This document shows positions 1 to 6,364 of a stretch of 12,076 nt of DNA, piece after piece. The stretch covers positions 1 to 12,076 of the forward strand of contig JAJXVQ010000027.1 of assembly GCA_021782065.1 (NCBI GenBank), given 5' to 3'. Positions within the stretch are counted from its first letter, which is position 1, and each line of letters opens with the position of its first letter. This stretch comes from Pseudomonadota bacterium (GTDB lineage Bacteria > Pseudomonadota > Gammaproteobacteria > UBA1113). Under the pieces are notes generated by a model. That model was given only the letters and a program-made list of their open reading frames with translations. It was not told where the DNA came from and made no database searches. Made by a program: the position numbers and the translations under genes.

Positions 1-1200
1 GTAGGCGCACCCAATGCCGCGGATGTAACTAAGTGGACAAATGCATTGATAGACAAATTGAAGACAGTTGCCGTATTGCGCGATGTTGCCAGCAGCCTGC
101 AGAATAATGGTTTGCGTACCTACATTGATATAGACCGTGACACCGCATATCGCTTTGGTATCACCGCGGCAACAATAGACAATATTCTTTATGATGCTTT
201 TGGTCAGCGCCAGGTATCGACCATGTTTACCCAGCGCAATCAATATCACGTCGTGCAGGAAGTATTACCACAAATGCAAAGTGGTCCCGTCGCGCTGAAT
301 AACATTTATATTCCAACTGCATTGGCTAGCAATACAGCAGCAACTACCACGACGGGCACGGCAGCTCCTGTGAGCGCTGTCAGTGCACTCTATACTAGTG
401 CTAGCCCCAATCTACTCGCGACTGCGACTGCAACCGGCGCTGTGCCATTGAGCGCATTCACAAAAATCTTACAGACTACGGGCCCTTTGCTGATTAGTCG
501 TCAAGGTCAGTTTCCAGTCGCCACTATTTCCTTTAATCTTGCTCCGGGTGCCTCGCTCGGTGAAGCCGTCACTGCAATCAATCAGGCACGACAAGATTTA
601 AATATACCTTTAAATGTGGAAGCCAGTTTTCAGGGTTCTGCAAAAATATTTCAAAGCTCGCTTGCCAATGAAGGCTGGCTGGTGCTGGCCGCTATTATTG
701 CAGTTTACATAGTGCTGGGTGTTTTGTATGAAAGTTATATTCATCCGCTGACTATTTTATCCACGTTGCCTTCTGCGGGCATGGGTGCGCTGCTTGCCTT
801 GTTACTCACAGGGAAGGAGCTAACTGTGATCGCATTGATTGGTCTCATACTGTTAATTGGTATAGTCATGAAAAACGCAATCATGATGATTGACTTTGCG
901 CTGGCCCAGGAACGCGAGCTGAAAAAATCAGCGCGCGCGGCGATTTATGAAGCAGCACGACTTCGTTTCCGTCCTATTCTGATGACTACCATGGCTTCCC
1001 TGTTTGGCGCTATACCATTGGCATTTGGTAGCGGCATGGGAGCAGAACTGCGGCAACCCTTAGGTATTGCTATTATTGGTGGGTTGATGGTGAGTCAGCT
1101 GCTGACACTTTACACTACGCCAGTAATTTATTTAACCTTTGATCGACTCTCCCGCAAAATCAGATCATATAACGTAGCCAAGCCCAGCGAGGAAGTGTGA
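1..1200 (+). CDS. mdtB: MdtB/MuxB-like RND efflux transporter subunit, 5'-truncated by window edge
   Basis: This is the C-terminal ~399 residues of an RND (HAE-1) proton-driven drug efflux pump; the frame is open from base 1, so the gene starts upstream. Family lengths of ~1030-1050 residues imply about 640 are missing. Visible are the second periplasmic porter/docking half (DRDTAYRFGI, STMFTQRNQYHVV), then the TM8-TM12 block with YESYIHPLTILSTLPSAG, the TM10 proton-relay lysine (in VMKNAIMMIDFA, codon 871-873) and the C-terminal PLGIAIIGG and LYTTPVIYL segments. Its likely partner is the MdtC-like pump that follows, with a one-base stop/start overlap (TGATG), so translation is probably coupled. 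In MdtABC and MuxABC the two RND proteins form a heterotrimer using a periplasmic adaptor, which should lie upstream. Oddity: a ~35-residue Ala/Thr/Ser-rich insertion (bases ~316-438) absent from the paralogue. Family assignment is sure; the MdtB rather than generic HAE-1 call rests on resemblance and gene order. Confidence 0.92.
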   Translation, partial: VGAPNAADVTKWTNALIDKLKTVAVLRDVASSLQNNGLRTYIDIDRDTAYRFGITAATIDNILYDAFGQRQVSTMFTQRNQYHVVQEVLPQMQSGPVALNNIYIPTALASNTAATTTTGTAAPVSAVSALYTSASPNLLATATATGAVPLSAFTKILQTTGPLLISRQGQFPVATISFNLAPGASLGEAVTAINQARQDLNIPLNVEASFQGSAKIFQSSLANEGWLVLAAIIAVYIVLGVLYESYIHPLTILSTLPSAGMGALLALLLTGKELTVIALIGLILLIGIVMKNAIMMIDFALAQERELKKSARAAIYEAARLRFRPILMTTMASLFGAIPLAFGSGMGAELRQPLGIAIIGGLMVSQLLTLYTTPVIYLTFDRLSRKIRSYNVAKPSEEV

Positions 1201-4200
1201 TGAATCTCTCATCGCCATTCATCAAGCGGCCTATAGCGACTACTTTACTCGCGATTGGCTTGGCGCTTGCGGGCCTTGTTTCTTTTAATCTGCTGCCGGT
1301 GTCGTCATTGCCGCAGATGGATTTTCCTACTATCGCCGTGTCAGCAAGCCTGCCGGGCGCCAGCGCGGAAATTATGGCATCCTCAGTCGCGACACCGCTG
1401 GAAACACAGTTGGGGCGTATAGCCGGTGTAACGCAAATGACTTCCGCCAGCGGTTTAGGCTCTACTCAACTAGTCCTGCAGTTTGATTTATCGCGCAATA
1501 TTGACGGTGCCGCGCGCGATGTGCAGGCCGCCATTAATGCCGCGGCCAGCAATTTGCCGACGAACTTGCCTTCAGCGCCCACCTACAGAAAAGTTAATCC
1601 ATCGGATGCGCCGGTTATGATTCTGGCGTTGACTTCTAATAAATATAACCGCGGCCAAATGTATGATGCTGCGTCCACTATTCTGCAGCAAAAATTGTCG
1701 CAGGTGAGTGGAGTAGGGCAAGTGGTAGTCGGTGGCGGTTCGCTGCCAGCTGTGCGTGTGGAATTAAACCCAACAGAGCTCAATAAATATGGGATTAGCT
1801 TGCCTCAAGTGGCGGCGGCGCTTCAATCAGCCAATTCCAACCTGGCCAAGGGCCATATAATCAACGGCAATAGAATTTCAGAAATTGCGACGAATGATCA
1901 GCTATTCAAGGCTTATCAGTACAAACCACTCATCATTGCTTATCGGGATGGCAAGCCTGTGCGAGTATCCGATGTAGCCGAGGTCAACGATTCAGTGCAG
2001 GATGTGCGTAATGCCGGTCTTGCCAACGGCAAGCCAGCAGTATTGATCCTCTTATTTAAAGAACCCGGTGCAAATGTCATCAAAACTATCGATCAGGTAC
2101 GAGCTATGATGCCGGTGCTCGCTGCCGACATCCCTGCAGGAATTGATCTGACAGTCATGATGGATCGTACCGCCACTATCCGCACTTCACTACATGACGT
2201 GGAAATCACTCTGGTGATTGCCATGATCCTGGTTATTTTGGTGAGCTATCTATTCCTGGGCAGAATACGCGCGATGTTGATACCGGGAATTGCCGTACCT
2301 TTGTCATTACTGGGAACCTTTGCTGTCATGAAGCTCTTGGGTTACAGCTTAGATAATCTATCTCTGATGGCATTGACTATTTCCACTGGTTTTGTCGTAG
2401 ATGATGCCGTGGTCGTGCTGGAAAATACTACCCGACATCTAGAGATGGGTGTAAAACCAATACAGGCCGCACTCATTGGCGCAAAAGAAGTGGGTTTTAC
2501 CGTATTATCTATGAGTATTTCTTTAATCGCAGTTTTTATTCCGATTTTATTGATGGGCGGTATTGTCGGACGCCTGTTCCGTGAATTTTCCGTGATTCTG
2601 TCAGTGGCCATCTTGGTATCCATGATAGTGTCTCTGACTGTCACGCCCATGATGTGCTCACGTCTACTCAAAGAAGATGAAGTTGAAAAAAGAAATCGCT
2701 TCGTTCATTTTATGGATCGTGTCAAAGATAAATATAAGACCAGTCTAGATTGGGCATTTCAACACTCGGGATTGATGCTGCTACTGACCTTGGCCACAGT
2801 TATCCTGAATATCTATCTATTCGTGGTAATACCGAAAGGATTTTTTCCACAACAGGACACGGGGCGCATCTCGGGATCTATACAAGCAGATCAGAATATA
2901 TCGTTTCAAGCGATCGAGAAAAAATTGACGCAGTACATTAAGATTATTCAGGCTGATCCGGCGGTACAAAATGTGACGGGGTTTGTAGGCGGCACGACTG
3001 TTAACTCAGGTTCGGTGAATATTACGTTGAAGCCACTTTCTCTGCGTAAAGTATCGGCGGACGCAGTTATCAATCGCCTTCGCCCAAAACTGACTGTAGT
3101 GACAGGCTCTGCCATATACATGCAATCAGCGCAGGATATTGTCATTGGCGGTCGTCAGGGCAATGCACAATTTCAATATACCTTGTCATCGGACAATCTC
3201 AGCGAATTGAATACATGGGCGCCTGAGGTTGTGGCACGCCTTCAGAAATTGCCAGGCATTGCTGACGTCAACAGTGATCAGCGTAATCATGGGTTACAAG
3301 TCATGGTGAATGTAGATCATGACACCGCTTATCGTTTTGGCATCACGCCTGCCCAGATAGACTCGACTTTATATGCGGCTTTCGGACAAAGCCATGCTTC
3401 CACAATGTATACCGCCATGAACCAATATTATGTGGTAATGGAAGTCGCGCCGCCTTATTGGCAGCGTCCGGAAACACTGGATGATATTTATGTGCAATCG
3501 CCATCTAATGCTACGGTGCCATTATCAGCATTTGCCAGTTTTACGCCGTCATCCACTTTGTTATTGGTCAATCACCAAGGACAGGCACCTTCCGCGACGC
3601 TTTCTTTCAACTTGCTGCCGAATGTAGCATTAGGCGACGCAGTCAACATGGTCGGTAATGCCGTGGCAAACATGCACCTGCCGTCTAATATACAGGGCGC
3701 TTTTACCGGTACAGCCCAGGCATTTCAGGCTTCGCTTGATAATGAGCCATATTTGATTGCAGCTGCCTTGTTCGCTGTTTATATCGTACTGGGCATATTA
3801 TATGAAAGCCTGATCCATCCCATTACGATCATTTCTACGTTGCCATCTGCGGGGGTTGGTGCATTGATCGCGCTCATTATCAGCGGCACTGACTTGAGTC
3901 TTATTGCCTTGATTGGCATTATTCTTTTAATTGGCATTGTGAAGAAAAACGCGATCATGATGATTGATTTTGCCCTGAATGCGGAAAGGACTCAAGGTAA
4001 AACCAGAGAGGAGGCGATTTATGAAGCAGCCGTTATGCGTTTTCGGCCTATCATGATGACATCTTGCGCCGCGGCTTTGGGCGCGGTGCCATTGATGATA
4101 GGCTTTGGACTAGGCGCTGAATTGCGCCAGCCTTTGGGTATCGCTATTGTCGGCGGTTTGATTGTCAGCCAGGCATTGACGCTGTACACGACACCGTTGA

Positions 4201-4292
4201 TTTATCTCGCGATGGGGCGCTATGATGACTGGTGGTGGCGACAGTGGGAGCGCTTTCAGCCTAAGCGTTGGTTAAGAAAAGAAGATACTTAA
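1200..4292 (+). CDS. mdtC: MdtC/MuxC-like RND efflux transporter subunit
   Basis: A complete 1030-residue inner-membrane RND pump, normal length for the family. It opens with the cytoplasmic/TM1 motif SPFIKRPIATTLL and matches MdtC closely in the porter domain (ASLPGASAEIMASSVATPLE, GAARDVQAAINAA, PTYRKVNPSDAPVMIL, LPAVRVELNP). TM4 has the proton-relay Asp pair in GFVVDDAVVVLEN (D401, D402) and TM10 the lysine in VKKNAIMMIDFA (K916), so it should be transport-competent. I chose ATG at 1200 because GAGGAAG at 1189-1195 is well spaced for it; a GTG at 1197 is in frame but too close. The ATG overlaps the upstream stop by one base. Substrates cannot be read from sequence; MdtABC exports bile salts and novobiocin, and MuxABC-OpmB several antibiotics. 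The C-terminal tail is Trp/Arg-rich (DDWWWRQWERFQPKRW). High confidence for family, good for subtype. Confidence 0.95.
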   Translation: MNLSSPFIKRPIATTLLAIGLALAGLVSFNLLPVSSLPQMDFPTIAVSASLPGASAEIMASSVATPLETQLGRIAGVTQMTSASGLGSTQLVLQFDLSRNIDGAARDVQAAINAAASNLPTNLPSAPTYRKVNPSDAPVMILALTSNKYNRGQMYDAASTILQQKLSQVSGVGQVVVGGGSLPAVRVELNPTELNKYGISLPQVAAALQSANSNLAKGHIINGNRISEIATNDQLFKAYQYKPLIIAYRDGKPVRVSDVAEVNDSVQDVRNAGLANGKPAVLILLFKEPGANVIKTIDQVRAMMPVLAADIPAGIDLTVMMDRTATIRTSLHDVEITLVIAMILVILVSYLFLGRIRAMLIPGIAVPLSLLGTFAVMKLLGYSLDNLSLMALTISTGFVVDDAVVVLENTTRHLEMGVKPIQAALIGAKEVGFTVLSMSISLIAVFIPILLMGGIVGRLFREFSVILSVAILVSMIVSLTVTPMMCSRLLKEDEVEKRNRFVHFMDRVKDKYKTSLDWAFQHSGLMLLLTLATVILNIYLFVVIPKGFFPQQDTGRISGSIQADQNISFQAIEKKLTQYIKIIQADPAVQNVTGFVGGTTVNSGSVNITLKPLSLRKVSADAVINRLRPKLTVVTGSAIYMQSAQDIVIGGRQGNAQFQYTLSSDNLSELNTWAPEVVARLQKLPGIADVNSDQRNHGLQVMVNVDHDTAYRFGITPAQIDSTLYAAFGQSHASTMYTAMNQYYVVMEVAPPYWQRPETLDDIYVQSPSNATVPLSAFASFTPSSTLLLVNHQGQAPSATLSFNLLPNVALGDAVNMVGNAVANMHLPSNIQGAFTGTAQAFQASLDNEPYLIAAALFAVYIVLGILYESLIHPITIISTLPSAGVGALIALIISGTDLSLIALIGIILLIGIVKKNAIMMIDFALNAERTQGKTREEAIYEAAVMRFRPIMMTSCAAALGAVPLMIGFGLGAELRQPLGIAIVGGLIVSQALTLYTTPLIYLAMGRYDDWWWRQWERFQPKRWLRKEDT

Positions 4293-4344
4293 AGCTTGAA
4301 GATGCGAGAACTTGATGAAAACTGTAAATTTAAATCGAAGCTTT

Positions 4345-4434
4345 GTCATCCTCGATGAAGTCGGGGATCCAGTTTCAAATCAAGTTTTTTCTGGATCCCC
4401 GACTGCGGCCTCGCGGCCTGGTCGAGGATGATAA
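4345..4434. repeat. Palindromic dispersed repeat, complete copy (copy A)
   Basis: Two nested inverted arms make a long hairpin: an outer 9-bp pair CATCCTCGA (4347-4355) with TCGAGGATG (4422-4430), and an inner perfect 13-bp pair GTCGGGGATCCAG (4360-4372) with CTGGATCCCCGAC (4391-4403), around a loop TTTCAAATCAAGTTTTTT. The same arm sequence recurs at 6019-6097 and 10901-10949, with a related half at 8098-8126. It lies between the MdtC-like gene and the outer-membrane channel gene. It resembles the REP/MITE-like palindromes of many gammaproteobacteria; no transposase is seen nearby. It could act as a transcript-end or mRNA-stabilising hairpin inside the efflux operon. Confidence 0.85.
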
Positions 4435-4436
4435 CG

Positions 4437-4465
4437 TTGTGGTGCGTGATTGCTTCTAGTATTAA
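4437..4465 (+). promoter_or_regulatory. Possible weak promoter for the outer-membrane channel gene
   Basis: TTGTGG (4437-4442), a 17-base spacer and TATTAA (4460-4465) would start transcription about 20 bases before the ATG at 4493. Both hexamers are imperfect, and the -35 overlaps the edge of repeat copy A. If real, the channel gene could be expressed independently of the pump genes. Pattern match only; low confidence. Confidence 0.25.
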
Positions 4466-4492
4466 ATTCGCATTTTGAAGTGGGACGGGTAT

Positions 4493-6001
4493 ATGCAAAT
4501 AAATTATAAACTACTATTACTTAGCTTAACGGTGTTACTGGCTTCCTGCGAAGTAGGGCCGGATTACAAGCGCCCGACGGCGCCACTGCAAGATAAATTC
4601 AAAGAAGCGCAAGGCAAGACAGTCATTGCACCCACGCCATCAAAAGAATGGAAAGTCGCTGAGCCTAAAGATCAATCTGACCGCGGCAAATGGTGGCAAG
4701 TTTTTAATGATGCAAAACTGAATGAACTGGAAGACCAACTCGATAAAAATAATCAGAACATTGCCAACGCTTATTATAATTATCAGCAGGCTTATGCATT
4801 GGTAGATGAAGCACGCTCCGCTTTTTTCCCCACAGTAATAGGCTCGGTCGGTATTGTGCACCAGAGACCCAGCAGCGGCGGTACCTCTTCAAGTGTATCA
4901 AGCAGTGGCGCAATAAGTCCGATCGGCGGCGGCGGGGGTTCTTCTTCTGGAAATACCACTACACATACCATGAATCTCAATGCCAGCTGGGAGCCGGATA
5001 TCTGGGGATTGGTACGGCGCGAAGTAGAATCCGCTGTTAGCAATGCTCAAGCCAGCGCAGCTTTACTCGCATATACACGCCTTTCTGCACAAGCTTCACT
5101 CGCGCAATATTATTTTGAATTACGTGGTCTGGATATGAATCAAAAATTGTTAGATGAAACTGTAGTCAGTTATAAAAAATTATTACAATATACACAAAAC
5201 AATTATGATTCGGGTGTAGATAATCTCGCCAACGTTGTGCAGATACGCGGCGAGCTTGAAGCGGCACAGGCTGAGGCCTTAAGCAATGGCGTGTTACGCG
5301 GTCAATATGAGCATGCTATTGCTATGCTGATCGGCGTTCCTGCCGGCAATTTCAGCTTAAAACCCGACCCGCTCACCGCATCGCCACCGGCCATTCCTGT
5401 GTCAGTTCCATCGACCCTCTTAGAACGCCGACCGGATATTGCTGAAGCTGAGCGTTTGATGGAGCAGGCCAATGCAAATATCGGTGTGGCAAAGGCAGCT
5501 TATTATCCCGCGCTGACTTTGTCAGGACTGGTAGATTCGGTTGGCCCTAATCTAACAAACTGGATTTCCCTCCCACAGATAGGTTGGACTTATGGCTCGC
5601 AATTGGCCGATACGATTTATGATGGCGGCTTGCGCAGTGCAACCGTACGCGCTTATACGGCAGCATACCTAGCAAGTGTTGCATCTTATCGTCAGACCGT
5701 GCTGTCGGCATTCCAGAATGTTGAAGACAGTCTAGTCGCTTTGCGTCTACTCAATGAAGAGGCTGCAGTTGATGACCGCGCTGTTGCGGATGCTAAGCTG
5801 TCATTGCAGTTGGTGACCAATCAATACGATTCAGGAGTTGTGGATATTTCCAGCATACTGCTCGCGCAGATCAATGCGTATTCGGTGGAACAAACTGCAG
5901 CGGATGTTAATTTTGTGCGTATGGTTTCTGCGGTGGCCCTGATTACAGCTTTAGGCGGCGGCTGGGATGTTTCGGAAATCGCCAAGGCGGGTGGTGGTTG
6001 A
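4493..6001 (+). CDS. Outer-membrane efflux lipoprotein (NodT/OprM family)
   Basis: A 502-residue TolC-type outer-membrane channel that would complete the tripartite pump with the two RND proteins upstream. The start at ATG 4493 gives a clean lipoprotein signal (MQINYKLLLLSLTVLLASC, Cys19) followed by EVGPDYKRP, the hallmark N terminus of the NodT/OprM family. An in-frame TTG at 4475 would put polar residues ahead of the signal and is rejected. Two homologous OEP halves are visible: WEPDIWGLVRREVESA in the first, and RRPDIAEAE, YDGGLRSATVRAY and SAFQNVEDSLVALRLL in the second. Residues ~127-158 are a Gly/Ser/Thr-rich stretch where OprM-like proteins have the extracellular loop of the first beta-hairpin. 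Gene order (RND, RND, OMF) resembles MuxABC-OpmB, so OpmB-like is the best functional guess. The repeat-containing gap upstream leaves co-transcription uncertain. Confidence 0.93.
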   Translation: MQINYKLLLLSLTVLLASCEVGPDYKRPTAPLQDKFKEAQGKTVIAPTPSKEWKVAEPKDQSDRGKWWQVFNDAKLNELEDQLDKNNQNIANAYYNYQQAYALVDEARSAFFPTVIGSVGIVHQRPSSGGTSSSVSSSGAISPIGGGGGSSSGNTTTHTMNLNASWEPDIWGLVRREVESAVSNAQASAALLAYTRLSAQASLAQYYFELRGLDMNQKLLDETVVSYKKLLQYTQNNYDSGVDNLANVVQIRGELEAAQAEALSNGVLRGQYEHAIAMLIGVPAGNFSLKPDPLTASPPAIPVSVPSTLLERRPDIAEAERLMEQANANIGVAKAAYYPALTLSGLVDSVGPNLTNWISLPQIGWTYGSQLADTIYDGGLRSATVRAYTAAYLASVASYRQTVLSAFQNVEDSLVALRLLNEEAAVDDRAVADAKLSLQLVTNQYDSGVVDISSILLAQINAYSVEQTAADVNFVRMVSAVALITALGGGWDVSEIAKAGGG

Positions 6002-6018
6002 TCGGATCCCTAAGCGTT

Positions 6019-6097
6019 GTCATCCTCGGCAAGGCCGCCGCCGGGGATCCAGTTTCAATTCAAGTTTTTCCCTGGTTTAATTCTGGAACCCCGCCGG
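6019..6097. repeat. Palindromic dispersed repeat, decayed copy (copy B)
   Basis: The left arm GTCATCCTCGG...CCGGGGATCCAG (6019-6052) and central TTTCAATTCAAGTTTTT match copy A almost base for base. The right inner arm CTGGAACCCCGCCGG (6083-6097) still pairs with one mismatch, but the right outer arm (TCGAGGATG) is missing. It begins 17 bases after the channel gene stop, so it may also serve as a transcript-end hairpin. Confidence 0.8.
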
Positions 6098-6265
6098 TTT
6101 CGAAACATTTATTTACGAGTTAGACAATTCATTTCTTCATGTAGTCGGCTAAGTCTAGATTCAGGCTAAAGAATTTCGAATTAAAACATCTAAGAATCAA
6201 AGAGTTAATATCTAATTGTTAGTACATATTCATTTTTATTCCGTAGGAGGAGTTGGCTTGCCAAT

Positions 6266-6294
6266 GTATAGTTGCATTTGAAATGCAACTATAC
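6266..6294. promoter_or_regulatory. Probable NsrR operator
   Basis: A perfect inverted repeat with 14-base arms GTATAGTTGCATTT and AAATGCAACTATAC around a single central G (6280). The inner 23 bases have the 11-1-11 architecture of NsrR sites, and each half matches the published half-site AAGATGCATTT at 9 of 11 positions. It lies 70 bases upstream of hcp and overlaps the proposed promoter spacer, as expected for a repressor. The probable nsrR gene ends the same cassette, which strongly supports the identification. Direct binding is inferred, not shown. Confidence 0.88.
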
Positions 6295-6300
6295 TACAAT
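6272..6300 (+). promoter_or_regulatory. Likely promoter of the hcp-reductase-nsrR operon
   Basis: TTGCAT (6272-6277), 17 bases, then TACAAT (6295-6300), giving a start near 6307 and a ~58-base leader. TATACT at 6290-6295 is an alternative -10. The -35 and most of the spacer sit inside the NsrR-like palindrome, so bound repressor would exclude RNA polymerase. The -35 is weak; the exact start is a prediction. Confidence 0.55.
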
Positions 6301-6364
6301 AATGCCGTGGAAGATGACAAAGTTCATCTCATCTCATTTTATTAATTAACGAGGGTAAAATATC

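Larger units (their letters stand above)
6002..6364. other. Intergenic region between efflux and NO-response operons
   Basis: 363 bases with no convincing gene. The first ~100 hold repeat copy B. About 6098-6240 is AT-rich and featureless to me. From 6241 it contains an isolated AGGAGG (6245-6250), the NsrR-like palindrome (6266-6294), an overlapping promoter, a small inverted repeat AGATGA/TCATCT (6312-6317 with 6324-6329) in the leader, and the hcp ribosome binding site GAGGG at 6351-6355. I see no FNR-type TTGAT-N4-ATCAA box here. Confidence 0.7.

Noticed and set aside
2342..2671. 109-residue minus-strand open frame inside the MdtC-like gene
   Set aside because: It lies opposite strongly conserved RND codons; the protein is low-quality and matches nothing. 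A reading-frame shadow.
6312..6329. AGATGA/TCATCT inverted repeat in the hcp leader as a second NsrR site
   Set aside because: Outer bases resemble NsrR half-sites, but the total length and spacing do not fit the 11-1-11 pattern and the ATTT core is absent.
6245..6345. AGGAGG followed by a TTG-started 30-codon frame (ending ...DDKVHLISFY) through the NsrR palindrome
   Set aside because: The Shine-Dalgarno is only two bases from that TTG, the frame passes through the operator/promoter and it would start upstream of the predicted transcription start. Most likely chance.
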